Position numbers and translations under genes: made by a program. Shown piece by piece: positions 32,443 to 43,498 of a DNA stretch of 64,000 nt. The DNA comes from Paragonimus skrjabini miyazakii. Lineage: Eukaryota > Platyhelminthes > Trematoda > Plagiorchiida > Troglotrematidae. The DNA is taken from NCBI GenBank assembly GCA_014338405.1, contig JTDE01021398.1, positions 1 through 64,000 on the forward strand, given 5' to 3'. How positions within the stretch are numbered: position 1 is the first letter of the stretch; each line of letters starts with the position of its first letter. The notes below the pieces were generated by a model. That model saw only the letters and a list, made by a program, of their open reading frames with translations, was not told where the DNA came from and searched no databases.

Positions 32443-32580
32443 GGTAAGCGCAGCTCGTTCCGACTCTCTCAATGATTCTGAATCGCTTAAGCGCTGCTCA
32501 AAATTACGAATTTGTTCGGAAAATATATCACGTTCTTCCGAAGAGCGCTGAGGCTCGGTGCCCGACAACGGTTCTCTAAC
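32443..32580 (-). CDS. Exon: coiled-coil segment of FYVE gene
   Basis: The exon has 46 codons, phase 0 at both ends, between acceptor ATTTCTTCAG and donor GTGAGT. The peptide opens with a short Pro/Gly/Ser-rich hinge (VREPLSGTEPQRSSEE) and returns to coiled coil (QIRNFEQRLSDSESLRESE). The hinge probably separates two coiled-coil blocks. Open reading continues past the donor into the intron, but that stretch is hydrophobic and not coil-like. Confidence 0.85.
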
Positions 32581-32633
32581 CTGAAGAAATGCACCCATCG
32601 GAAATCAGCTGGTGAGCACTGCAGATAGTGAAA

Positions 32634-32760
32634 AATAGCTCAGTAGTTAGGACGTGGATTACAAATGAAAAGGTGACGGGTTCGAATCTCAATTGTCATC
32701 TCGAAGGTTTCTGTCTTGAGCTTGACAGTCTGATGGCAGGTAACCCGGGTGCAACAATAA
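32634..32760 (+). repeat. tRNA-like SINE with clear A and B boxes
   Basis: TAGCTCAGTAGTTAGGA (box A) and GGGTTCGAATCTC (box B) are spaced as in a tRNA-type pol III promoter. The anticodon arm does not pair, so a true tRNA gene is unlikely. It lies 50 bases upstream, in gene terms, of the exon at 32443-32580. Confidence 0.55.
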
Positions 32761-33246
32761 GTGGCATGGTAACTAACGTTTGGTGCTATAAAACTTGAAC
32801 ACCTTTTAGTTCATCGACAAATTGGGAGAAGCGAAAAAAACTCCACTAGTGGAGGCGATGAACAACTTCATTATATCTTCAGCTTTTCTACCAACTATGC
32901 TCGCGGGAGTTCTTCCGGTGTGTCTGTTGATAAACCTAACATTAACGTTCTCACACAAGTAGATTCACAGCCTTAAGTGATACGCATTGATGCTAAGTAT
33001 TGATCTGAGTTTGCTCCTTACATGCTATACGAAACGGCAAGTCAAATAGATTTTTTTTTTAAAAAAAATACTGTTTCAGAAACAGACAATAGAACGAAGT
33101 TAGTTGTACTTTGCTGAATTGACCTTCGAATATCAAGTGGAACCAAAAATTAAATTCAACAGAAATGTGTAACAATTGATCCGTTCACTGCAAATAAATG
33201 CAGCAAGTCAGCGAAACTCATACCTCCTAAGGGGGTGTAATCTTAC

Positions 33247-33480
33247 CGCTTCATCGTCGGCAGACCTTTCAGCAGACATCGTGCATTGATTGACTAACCG
33301 ATTGCGTAGTACGTCAGCTTCCATATGAACACTGGCAATAGCTTCCCTGAGTTGTGCGTTTTCACTTTGCAACATCTCAATCACTTTCTGGGTGTTTGCT
33401 TCCGCAGATACTGGTGGTAAAACTGTGGACTTCTCAAGATGCCTTGCTTCTAACTGTTGTCTCAGATTTTGCACCTCATC
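33247..33480 (-). CDS. Exon: coiled-coil segment of FYVE gene
   Basis: The exon has 234 bases, 78 codons, phase 0 at both ends, with acceptor AATTTTACAG and donor GTAAGA. The peptide starts DEVQNLRQQLEARHLEK, has a short Pro-containing linker (STVLPPVSAE), and resumes coil with KVIEMLQSENAQLREA. It ends SADDEA. It lies 40 bases from the preceding exon, so this is the most compact part of the gene. Confidence 0.88.
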
Positions 33481-33520
33481 CTGTAAAATTACATAGTCAG
33501 CACAATAGTACACCACATAC

Positions 33521-33592
33521 CAAAGCAAAACGTAGTTGCGCTTCGGAGGTGGCTAATTTTTCTTCCAGTATTTTGTTTTCAGTGGTCAAGCC
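33521..33592 (-). CDS. Exon: short coiled-coil segment of FYVE gene
   Basis: This is a 24-codon exon, phase 0 at both ends, between acceptor TTTCCCAG and donor GTATGT. The peptide GLTTENKILEEKLATSEAQL is coiled coil. The downstream intron is only 40 bases, very short compared with the multi-kilobase introns elsewhere in the gene. Confidence 0.82.
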
Positions 33593-33703
33593 CTGGGAAA
33601 TTTGAAAATAAAAACAGAAAGCACGCGAAAATAGAAGTTTGTTCAATTAAAATTCGTCTAATCGAAAGCAGCACCAAAGTGCGAAAAGGTTTCCAAAACT
33701 CAC

Positions 33704-33796
33704 ATTCTGTAAAACTTGAACTTCGTGACAATGTTGAAGTTCCGTCTTCAGTGAGTTTATTTCGAGCTGTCGACGATTCAATTCAGCTTTAGAAGC
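33704..33796 (-). CDS. Exon: coiled-coil segment of FYVE gene
   Basis: The exon has 31 codons, phase 0 at both ends, with acceptor CATTGTCTCAG and donor GTGAGT. The peptide starts ASKAELNRRQLEINSLKTEL and ends EVQVLQN, with leucines at heptad spacing. It joins in frame to the exon at 33521-33592 across a 111-base intron and to the exon at 42036-42114 upstream across an 8.2-kb intron that holds the gypsy and BEL relics. Confidence 0.85.
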
Positions 33797-35800
33797 CTGA
33801 GACAATGAAAGAAGAAACGTAAAATGGAAACGACGTATAGCGATATCCTAGAACCACAAAATTGAGCGGTTAAATGGGGGATGAAAAAGTCGAAGAATCA
33901 ATGCGACCTGGGAAACTAGTATAGAACAAGCAGGCAACGTTCAGAACAGAACATGACAAGCATCGGTGACACATGAATGAGAACGATGTAATAATTAACA
34001 GGATACATTGCGGATTTCCGTCAAAATGCTCCCAATATGTTTAATCTTCATCGCCTTTCCTCGTAGTTTCACGACAGCTAAGAGTCTGTCACAGAGGAGT
34101 CAGTCAACAAGTGCACGTTAGGCATATGCAACAAACCAGAGAAAGCACAGCGTGGCTAAACGGCATAAATGTGCCAGAGGGCCTGCAAATCATTTATTTA
34201 TAACGGCTGTGACCGTGGTTAGATGATACCGTGGTTACAGTTGCCGGGCACATCAAACAGTGACAGTGAGTACATTGGGGAAAAAAATCAAAGGACAGAA
34301 AACAGGCAGAACAATGCTAAGCAGGATTAGAAATGGTGTGGATGCAAACAAACTATTGACTATGACACGTCGCTATCTCCGTCAGTACTTCCAATCAGCC
34401 ACTTGAATCATCACGAGGTTCTCAACCGACCAGGTAATTGATCATTTTAAGTAGCAGTTCAATGGTCTAAACTTCGAGTAAGTGAGGAGAAGGGATTGTT
34501 TCAGTTCCGATTGGTTATATCCGCCACACACAGTGGCAAGCTGACGGACAGGTTGCTAGCACACCATAGCATGTGCAAAGATGAATGGGTAGAACAATGA
34601 AAATGCCTCGCGAAATCAGACGGTTTAGTTGTTTCGTACGTATGCATGAGTGATATGGTAGTATTCACAGAAATAACACATTTGTGGTGTGCACATTTCT
34701 ACAACAATTATTTGCTGTTTGAGCCATACTTCTCCACATCTTCATTCTCTACTGTTCTAGTTTCTGTGTTATACCTATAAAACGAATAAAGCCCATAGTC
34801 CAAACTGTTGGTCCTCACGTTTTCGCTTGATAGACATCTGATACACGGCCATGTATTCGTTTTACAACGACCGAGATTTTGCATCTCGCTCCCAGCTGCC
34901 GAACACCATTGAAAATTTTGAATCATTACTTTCTTACATTTAGTAAACAGGTCACGAAATCTTCGACATCAGCTTCGAATAAGCTTAATGTTCTCATCAA
35001 CTAAACTTGACTTACAGACTGTGAATGCGATCCGTGAAATTTAATGATACCGAAAAACTGGATATGAGACCGAAGGACGAGGTTTCCAATCGAAATAGAC
35101 AGTCAACATGCGAACAGGAAACCAGTCAAAGTCTGAGCCCGTTTTCCAAGACACTCAAATCGTTGGCGAAAGACGGCGCTATTAAGTCATCCTCCGGTGA
35201 ACAGTAGACAGTATCTTTTGGAAAACAGATCACTCGATTTGGAAGCCGCTTGTAGATAGGTCCGAGCCCAGAAGATGATATGTCAAGCCTAATACATTTC
35301 GTCAATGCGGATTCTTGCATTCCGCATCAATTTCAAGTATAGATCCGTCAAAACAGTCTTAACACCAGCCATGTGAATCCGGAATACATGCAGCACTGAG
35401 TAAGGGTGTTATTTCTGCAACTAAGTTAAACAGCCATGTTTCAAGTGTCCTGTTACGGAAACAGTGTGCAAAACTTGTCAAACAAAGTCTACCGATTGGC
35501 ACAAGTCACGAAAACAACATCTACTTCTAGCTCTTTGTTATTTTAGATGATCGTGACCACTGCTCCTCGTCATTAAGTGCAGCTGTGTATACTGTTGTTA
35601 ATGGAATGTCCCAACAATGATAGATACTTCGTGGTTTCGAGAGATATTTCTAGGGGTCGTCAGGTGGAACATTTACGAAGTTTCACAACCGTAATTTCCA
35701 CTTGTCTGACAATTCGAACTTGCGGTCACCGCCATGTAAGTATGTATGTCACAAAAAATTCATCATCATATCAGCCAAGAAGATAACCAGAAGGTACTAG
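33797..35800. other. FYVE gene intron, one exon-like plus-strand frame
   Basis: On the plus strand, TTGACTTACAG at 35007-35017 is a good acceptor and is followed by an open, hydrophilic frame ending at TAG 35205-35207. Residues include KFNDTEKLDMRPKDEV and SPFSKTLKSLAKDG. It could be the last exon of an antisense gene, but no partner exon is seen. Nothing else is supported here. Confidence 0.3.
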
Positions 35801-35895
35801 TGTAGCGAAAAGGCGTCCAATAAAGCACAATCTTTATTGTCCAACTCGCTAGTTACCATGCCACACGAGCGCTCGCGATTTTGAATCACAATTCC
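35801..35895 (-). repeat. Partial LTR of gypsy element next to gap
   Basis: It starts TGTAGCGAAAAGGCGTCC like the solo LTR at 28385 and follows it with moderate divergence for 95 bases until the N gap. Since integrase coding on the minus strand lies just beyond the gap, this is the far end of that element's 3' LTR. Confidence 0.85.
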
Positions 35896-35995
35896 NNNNN
35901 NNNNNNNNNNNNNNNNNNNNNNNNNNNNNNNNNNNNNNNNNNNNNNNNNNNNNNNNNNNNNNNNNNNNNNNNNNNNNNNNNNNNNNNNNNNNNNN
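35896..35995. other. 100-N assembly gap
   Basis: Exactly 100 N, inside an LTR. True size unknown. Confidence 0.98.
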
Positions 35996-36044
35996 TGTAG
36001 TAAAACAACAACAGCATATAAAGTTCCGTTATGATTTACAATCA

Positions 36045-36371
36045 TCACAGGTTAACACTTAAACGTGTAATTGGTTGACGAACACGATTAGATCTGCGAG
36101 CATCCAAAGTGTCTGACATGACTGGGGGTGTTTGGCATGTTGGCGTTAACGAGAAAGTATCTAACAGTATATCAATGGGTAGTTGATCGTCGGTCCGATG
36201 GCATTCCTGGTTATCATCGGCTCGTTGTCTCAAGTGATTGACATGACGTGTCCAGATGAATTTGCCAACTCTGATTCGGTAGACCACATTTCCCTTACGA
36301 CTGACAACTAGGCCTGGTAGCCAAACTTCCCCACCATCGACATCAACATACCGGTGATGATTAACTACCAT
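36045..36371 (-). pseudogene. Gypsy integrase C-terminal end
   Basis: The minus-strand frame has VWLPGLVVSRKGNVVYRI, then WTRHVNHLRQRADD and a polar tail with RRSNRVRQP, ending at a stop 50 bases before the gap. These are the C-terminal blocks of Mag-like gypsy integrases: the WxPG.V..R.GN.LY module and a WRRHxNQLR block. No RT or integrase core is recognised upstream, so only the 3' end of the element remains or is legible. Confidence 0.8.
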
Positions 36372-37689
36372 ATGATTATTATAGGAAAAAGGATGTTATC
36401 CTGAAAGTATTCCAGACGATTGGGTGATGAATAATTCCGAGGCAAATCAGCTAGGGCACAATTCACTCGGAGAATGACAGTGCGTGTAGAGGAATTCGAA
36501 ATATTGAGAACCATATATGTAGGCAGAGATCTTATTCGATAATATCTCGCTGAAATTGTGAACACGGTGCATTATCAATTGATCTTTTATCCGAATTACG
36601 CGTATTTTTTAGCTGATCAAATACAGTCAGTATCGTATACATCACACGGAATTTAGCGAAATATACCACTTAGGTCACGTCTCGAGAAATCTCGACTGAA
36701 GAGAGTAAACGAAATGATTGCACATGGCAATGTTTGTCTTCTTAACGTCTCGATGAATTGGAACCAGAATGTTTCAAATTTTTTGGCTGATTGTTTCTCG
36801 TTGCTCCACGAGACCAGTGCAAAACGCAATGGTATATCAGAATAGTAGCTCATCAAAAACACCCCTCCAGTACATTGATAGCAAAATTGTCCAGTGACAT
36901 CAAATAGTTCCATATTCGCAACTGCAAACAATCATAACATGTATTGCTGAAATTTTTCGTCTCGGGACTATTATCAGAGTGAGGGGGACGGTCACCCTCT
37001 GGCCCACATAGAAAAATGATACCAACACAATCATAATATCACATTGCGTAGACTTTCATATCTGCTGTGTCCAGTCAGGTGATTAGGGCAAAATATGCCA
37101 CTAATGACCACTCCTACTTTTTCTGCTCCAAATGTTCAACTTCTAATAATACTCACTTAAAACCCACTCTCCAGCAGGTCTTATTCCCTCTAGTTCTCCA
37201 CATCAATCAAACGATCGTCTTCTTACACTCTTCAAATCACTGTCCGGAACCCTTGCCAATAAATGTAGACGCTTTTAATATAGCCCTCTAAAACAGCACG
37301 ATCATTAGGCCGATCTAGATCGGACACTACACAAGTTGGGAGCCGGCGTTTGCTGTGTTCTGAAGAATGGGATATAGTATGATAGTAGCCTACAGGTGGA
37401 ACAGACAGTACTCCAAGTCTACACAAGATTCCGGCTAGTTTCATCAGATGTCCCGCTGGTCGCTATTATTATTCAGATTGTAGCAGGTGTCTTCAATTGC
37501 AGTGTCCGAAGCCACGTAGATATAATGAGATACCGTTATTAATGTAATGAGATCGGATTAGCCAGACAAATTTAGGTACAGTTCTAGACATCTGTGTATA
37601 TTAGTAGTGGTAGCTTATGTACATACTCACAACAAGAGAGGATGTATTAAACACAGTTTCCGAGGGGCTCACTAGGCTACTACGATGTA
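36372..37689. other. Unassigned stretch between gypsy and BEL relics
   Basis: Several 60-90 codon frames lie on the minus strand (36653-36931 is the longest) and one on the plus strand. I recognise no retroelement or host motif in them. It may hold worn gag sequence of either neighbour. Confidence 0.35.
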
Positions 37690-38530
37690 AAAATAGTTCC
37701 GACATTTACGTTTAACTGACGGTCATTACAAGATAGTCTTCCCTTGGCGTCCTGGACCCTACTGCCATTTGACAACAGGTCCATCGCTCTGAAACGTCTG
37801 CAAATGCTACGGCAGCGCCTTATGAAATGTGATTTGGCACGGCACTATTCTCACGTAATGGGTGAGTACATCAGTCGGGGCCATGTCGAGTTAGTCCCTC
37901 AGGACGGGACAGCAAGTTGTCGACGGTATCTACCTCATCATCCCGTGTTCCATCCTGCCAAGCCACAGAAGTTGCGAATTGTCTTCGACTGCGCGGCAAA
38001 GTATGCAGGCAAATCTCTAAATGATCAGATGCTGTCGGGGTCGGATCTAACAAATTCCTTGTTTGGTGTGTTATTGCGATTTCGACAAGAGAAGATTGTG
38101 GCCATGACAGATATCGAAGCAACGTTTCATCAAGTTCGTGTGCCAGATAAAGACCGCGATACACTAAGATTTCTTCGGTGGACGAACGCTGATACGTAAG
38201 GTTCTCCGACAGAACACCACATGAGCGTTCATCTATTCAGTGCTGCTTCGTCTCTCAGTTGTGTTACGTTTGCTTTGAGAAGGACAATTTCGGACAACGT
38301 CGACCATAACGATGCAGATATCTGGCGAACCACAAAGAAGTGCTTTTACGTGAACGACTGTTTATTCAGTACAAAGACGGCTGATAACGCTAGAGATTCC
38401 GCCAATCAGCTAAAGACCCTGTTAGCGAGAGGCGGCTTCAACCTCACTAAGTGGACAAGTAACGACGAGAAGCTATTATCACTGCCACCAGAATCAGAAC
38501 ACACGGTGATCCACACAGTCACTTAACCTA
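37690..38530 (+). pseudogene. BEL/Pao reverse transcriptase, active site altered
   Basis: Diagnostic blocks are YISRGHVELVP, RYLPHHPVFHPAKPQKLRIV, FDCAAKYAGKSLNDQML, then LLRFRQEKIVAMTDIEATFH and VRVPDKDRDTLRFL. After a stop near 38197 the chain resumes. The catalytic box, normally YVDD, reads FYVNDCLFS (near 38350), so one of the paired aspartates is lost. This is a clear sign of inactivity in addition to the frame breaks. Confidence 0.92.
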
Positions 38531-39400
38531 GACGAACCCAATGTGCAGAGAGCATTGGGGATAAGGCTGGATTTCACGAATGATGTTAACAAGTTCGATG
38601 TCCCACCGACGGACAAGCCGTTCATTCGAGGTAACATACTTTTCGATGTTCCTTCGATCTACGATCCACTCGAGTACATTGCGCCTGTTACACTGAATAC
38701 CCGACGGATACTTCAGCGACTATGTAAGCTGTACACGCAGTGGGACGGTCTTATTGAATATGAAGAACTAGCCTTGTGGACAAAGCGGATAGCGACACTA
38801 CCATGCACCAACCGGTTTTGTTTGCAAAGATGCATTAAACCCAACGGAATAAAGCGCCGTAGGGATTTCCGGCTGCATATCTTCAGCGATGCTTCTGAGA
38901 CAGGATACGGCGCAGTCACTCATGTCGTGATATCCGACGATTGCCAAATCAAACTCTACGCCCTGACAATAGCGAACGTTCAAGTGAGTCCGATTCGCTT
39001 AACGAGTATGCCTCGGTTGGAGTTGGCAGCAGCCGTCGTTTCTGTTAAACCCAGCAGATAGAGCGCGAGCTGAAATTACCAAATGAACCTACTACGTTTT
39101 GGACTAACTCAATAATCGTTTTGTACAGTGTGTCAAATTCGTCCAAGCGATTCCAGACTTGCTTTGCTAATCGGTTGGCCACAATTCACGAAGTTTCTCA
39201 ACAGGAGCAATGGTGATACAAATGTTGATACAAAACGCAACCCTGTAGATCCTGTCTCGTACGGCATCTATGCCCACGAATCTCGGAAGCTAGACCGATG
39301 GTTATACGGTCCTGAATTCCTACGCAGTAAACGGCCACGTCCTTTTGAAACCAAACCGGACACGATAAGATATTGAACGAGTTTGCAATGCCGTCACTAT
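38531..39400 (+). pseudogene. BEL/Pao RNase H region
   Basis: The frame at 38543-39061 has VQRALGIR-type sequence, then IYDPLEYIAPVTLN, FRLHIFSDASETGYGAV, which holds the RNase H Asp, and LTSMPRLELAAAVV with the Glu. A frameshift near 39061 is followed by the block with NRLATIHEVS and SRKLDRWLYGPEFL (about 39150-39330). Confidence 0.88.
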
Positions 39401-39599
39401 CCAAACTCTAGACCATTCACATTTCCTTCTGTCAAATTTTGAAGACATCACATCGTGGAACGCGCTACTACGAACCGTCCTATGGCATCTTCGATACAAG
39501 AGGTTTGTGTCCAGAAGAAATACAGATGGTCCGTACAGGAAGACTGACCGCTTCAGAACTTGAGGAAACAACGAATAAGATATTCAGGCTAGTGCAACA

Positions 39600-40667
39600 A
39601 TAAGTATTTTATTCAGAACTGAAGAAACTTCAGAGCCACTGGTGCAGTGAGGAGACGATAAAAGCACATCCTGTATTGGTCAAGAAGATCGTCCGTAGTG
39701 GTCGCAGCCCACTTCAGAGATTGAATCTATTTTTACTAAATGGTATTTTTTGTGTAGGTGTACGACTGCAGCAAGTTTCTTTACCTCGATTATTCTATCT
39801 GCGAAATAGTTTATAACCCGATTATTAATCCGCCACCATTACAACATCAATGATCACATGGGATAAAGTTACGTTCTATCGTTCATACGACTATGATACT
39901 GGATGACAAAAGCCAACAGGACAATCAAAAGTGTTTTATATGACTGTTATAAGTGCCGCCGATCGTCTCCCAACCGTGCCAACAGGCCATGGCTCCACTC
40001 TCTGCGGATCGAACTGAGATGGAGGTATGCCCATTCACCATCATCGGAGTTGATTATTTTGGATCCATTTGTGTTAGACGAGGAAGCGGATGTTCAACCC
40101 ACCAAAAGCAAGTCACCGAAGTGGAGTGTGTGAAAGGATCATCCGAACAATAAAACGGATCCTCTTAGTGACATTACGAGAGCAAACAGTAACTGACGAA
40201 GTTTTACACACTACACTTCTCAAGACTGAAAAGATTCTCAACGACCGACCTATGGTCAAACAAACAGATGATCCCGATGACCAGTACGATTTAGCACCGA
40301 GTGAAGTACTGTTGCTTCGAGCCAATCCTTCTGCATATATAGCTGCAGTGGTTAACAAAAATCAATTCAACAGGCGATGGCGAGTGGCGCAATACATAAC
40401 CGGCGTGTTTTGGAGCAAATGGATGAAGTGCTATCTACCTACGTTATAGACTATTCAGCGGTGGCAACTCTCCAAGCTCAATCTAAAGAAGGGAGATCAC
40501 GTGCTACTACTCGTGGTACTATCGAAGAGACTCATGAAGGTCCAGACGGTCTGGTGGGAGACGTCATTGTAAGAACATCCAGTGGACAATTTCGAAGAGA
40601 CGTGAGGCAGCTGTGTAAGCTCGAATGCGACCTTGTATTTTCTGATCCAGAGCAAAACCATGACTAA
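39600..40667 (+). pseudogene. BEL/Pao integrase with deleted core
   Basis: Blocks seen are FLLNGIFCVGVRLQ (near 39740), the zinc-module end YDCYKCRRSS (near 39945), and TIIGVDYFGSI with the first catalytic Asp (near 40045). The next recognisable block, SHRSGVCERIIRT with the catalytic Glu, comes only about 60 bases later, so most of the core, including the second Asp, is missing. The C-terminal part has WRVAQYITGVFWSKWMKCYLP and a final block with SSGQFRRDVRQLCKLEC. Confidence 0.87.
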
Positions 40668-40709
40668 AACGTTTCCCATCAATTTATGTGGTTTACATAT
40701 TCGAACCCC

Positions 40710-40717
40710 AGGGGGAG
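40710..40717 (+). promoter_or_regulatory. Polypurine tract of BEL/Pao element
   Basis: AGGGGGAG lies directly before the probable LTR start at 40718. Confidence 0.6.
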
Positions 40718-41033
40718 CGTAATATCCGTTTGGACTTTCTCTTCACCCGCCGCCTACTCACCTTTTCGTGAGTAATATGTTTGATAACATAATTATTCCC
40801 GTATGAAAGTCGTTTTGACCGCCATCTTGAATTTGGACACTTTCTGGTTATGTGTGACCACTGACGGCCAAAAACTCTCTTGGAACGTACCATTTCCAAT
40901 GTATGTGACATTTCATATTGATTCCGTATGTCAGCTTTTATGCACTTGCTGATATCTATGTACTTCCTACCATAGAAACATTGTTGAGCTGTTTGCAGTA
41001 GTTATCAGTTTGGTTTGCCCTCGGGTTGTTACG
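40718..41033 (+). repeat. Probable 3' LTR of BEL/Pao element
   Basis: About 316 bases begin GTAATATCCGTTTGG right after the purine tract and end GGGTTGTTACG. The ends are a short inverted match (GTAA and TTAC) with worn terminal bases. There is no left partner in the window, so the right edge is a best guess. Confidence 0.55.
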
Positions 41034-42035
41034 TACTAGTTCTACGAAAAGCAGACTGTACAATGATTGTGTATGCCCTGGATGCCACATAAAAGTAGGG
41101 ACTGTTAAAACTCATAGGGGCTTATGAATAACTAACTGAAGCTACATGGCAGTGCAGCTGTTCATGGTTGCCCATAAACTTAGCAGGTACGCAGGACGTT
41201 AGGAAAGCAGTGTCCAGTAGCCATTATGTTCCAGTAGATGTAGTTCGAACCCTTTTCCGACTGTATCACCAGCTTGATAAATACCCTGCGATTATATTAT
41301 CCGTTCGTACCCGCCGGACAAACCCGCTCAGTTTACAGTTCAGTTGAACATGAGAACCTTTCTTGCACAATCAACCTGGAGATTTTCGCAATCGGACTGA
41401 ACAAACAGTATCGGGCCCCTAAAAAGCCTCATAATGACAGTTCGTGTTAGCGAACAATCATGTATAGTCGCAACACAAATACTTCTTTCATCTAACTCAC
41501 CAGAACCATTATCTTAATTCGCGGCTCAATTATTTTTTAACTTATTTTGAATGAAACAAATGGCATCCTGTGATCATTGTGGTAATGCATAATTAGTGAC
41601 TGATAGACCAAAACGTACTAATTTGTTTGTTTGTTAGGGACAGTGGATAGTGGTCTCAAAACCGTGGACTTCGTTAGGCTCAGGCAAAAAATAGAAATAG
41701 ATTAAGTGTATACACATCGATGTGTATCCGATAACGTACAATGATTTTATGTACGGAGCAACCAACACGTGCATATTTTCTCTGATAAATATGCAAAACA
41801 GCTGTAAGTTTGAATAAAATGAACATCAAAGGGAGACGGTCCATACGTGATCATTATACATGCACACACGCACATAAGCGCTTGATAACAAATCACCTAT
41901 GGACTCAACAGTAAACTATAACATCAACCGAAAAACTCAAAGAATATAGAAACCGTGCATGAATGTAAAACGTAAACAAATCATGAAAACAATTTGGTCC
42001 AGTTCAATGCCGACAAAATAACACCTTTGAAATAC
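41034..42035. other. FYVE gene intron, no feature recognised
   Basis: AT-rich, with no frames above 60 codons and no repeat match seen. Confidence 0.5.
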
Positions 42036-42114
42036 CTCAAGCATTGATTCTGTTGATGCATGTGCTGCTTGTGTCATCAGAAATTGATCAACCTTGTCTT
42101 TCAACTGTTCGCTG
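42036..42114 (-). CDS. Exon: coiled-coil segment of FYVE gene, NAGNAG acceptor
   Basis: The exon has one carried-in base plus 26 codons, ending in phase 0 at CTTGAG/GTATTT. The peptide starts SEQLKDKVDQFLMTQAAH and ends ESMLE. The acceptor reads TTACAGCAG, a tandem NAGNAG site, so the exon could start at 42114 or 42111 and include or skip one Ser. It joins in frame to the exon at 33704-33796. The upstream partner must leave two bases, which the exon at 52752-52849 does not, so an exon is missing in between. Confidence 0.75.
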
Positions 42115-43375
42115 CTGTAACGTATGAAAAAAAGTCAACATTCGTAAGAAAAACAGAACGTATAGGTCTGTATGTCAATGAAAAAAGTGGTTAGGTCAAC
42201 AGGATTTCAAGAATTCAATCAGTATTAGATTAGACGAGACGGGACAGGAAGAAACACGTAACTGAAAACAGGCAGGAGGTCACAGCAGCGCAGGATACAC
42301 ACCCACTCGACATTCCAGTAGACAGTCTAGATATTAAAGAACGCAAAGATCGTCGTGTAAGATGTATGCTTAAGCAGCATTTTGTTCAATCGTTTCAACT
42401 ACACACGCGAAATGAAGTAGAGACATTCGGATGTGTAAGCGCCTATGGGCAAAACTTTAGTGATGAGCCAATATTCAATCACGTGATCTTACTTGACGAC
42501 ATATGCGTTCTTTAAATTTATTGGGGGACAAGTGTTTCAAATCCGAAAATGGCCATCGTACAACTATACATCTTTTACGTCATGCACGCTAGCGGTTAGT
42601 TCAACATAGCTTTTGCACGCAGTTTCACCTTAGACTGAAATCGACCATCTGTTTGTGGCTGATCTGGAGATAACAAGCTTCCCTCTCGTTCCTAAGTCAT
42701 ATCACACCGCTGCTAAGTTGTCTCGTATACCAACTACCAATCCAGTTATAATTTCCTACGCTATCATGCGTACGGTCAGTCCAATATTCCGGTAATCAGC
42801 AAAGGCTTTGACCTTCACGGAGCGGCCTGTGTGTGACGGATGGCCGACTGACCACAAGTATAGGCATGGTAACGTCAGAAACGATGACTGCCTTGGTGAT
42901 CGGTGACCACCAAAGTCAACGTAAACGATCAATGTTGAGACACTAATAGCCATAGCAAATCGATACACTGGATTCTCTAAAGTAAATCGGAACAGCAAAA
43001 TCAGAATACTTAGTATGTGAGGTGATAGTGATTTAATGCATTTTTATCAATCGCGAAACCTGTCCACGGAGAAGACGTGCAATCCAAGCCGGTTCAGGTG
43101 AAAAGAAATTTGATTCACACGTTTTAAACTTTACCAATAGGGCAGATCAATTTGATGTACTTTACAAACATGTCTGATCCATGCAAGTTGAGCATAACTC
43201 GTGTACAAACAGGAAGGATTGTAACTCTGATAAGCAGTAAGGAAAATCAGCTGGTATAATGTAATATCACAATATGTAATAATACACAAACTGGTGTATA
43301 ATAACATAATACAATTGACCGCATCTTTCGCATCAATGTATACCATTTGAAACCAGTCCCTACTGAAAAGGAGCA
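42115..43375. other. Intron, no feature recognised
   Basis: This stretch should be intron of the FYVE gene if the exon at 52752 belongs to it. The expected missing exon, starting in phase 0 and leaving two bases, was looked for here and not found. Confidence 0.4.
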
Positions 43376-43498
43376 CTAAACCCGAGTTTCGCTCTTATTG
43401 AAAATAACCAGTAATACATATTCCTGTCACAACCGGGAGTTAAACTTTGCGCACGCCTTCACGAGGCAGTCGCGGTAACCGTTGCACCATAAATCTCA
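43376..43498 (-). repeat. tRNA-like SINE copy (minus)
   Basis: On the minus strand, ATGGTGCAACGGTTACCGCG is a tRNA-like head. It is followed by a box-B-like GTTTAACTCCCGGTTG and the family 3' end with CAATAAGAGCGAAACTCGGG. This is the best-preserved head of the four copies. Confidence 0.6.

Larger units (their letters stand above)
37690..41033 (+). mobile_element. BEL/Pao LTR retrotransposon relic, 5' truncated
   Basis: The element has RT, RNase H and integrase in the order and style of BEL/Pao elements, followed by a purine tract and a probable 3' LTR. I find no 5' LTR, gag or protease to the left. Coding is split over many frames with stops, and the RT active site and integrase core are damaged. 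It lies antisense in the 8.2-kb intron between the exons at 42036 and 33796. Confidence 0.9.

Noticed and set aside
32634..32700. Possible true tRNA gene with good A and B boxes.
   Set aside because: The anticodon and acceptor arms do not pair, and similar tRNA-like repeats occur elsewhere, so a SINE is more likely.
33050..33070. T10/A8 palindromic run as a terminator or polyadenylation-like signal.
   Set aside because: It is a simple homopolymer junction in an intron; nothing around it supports a function.
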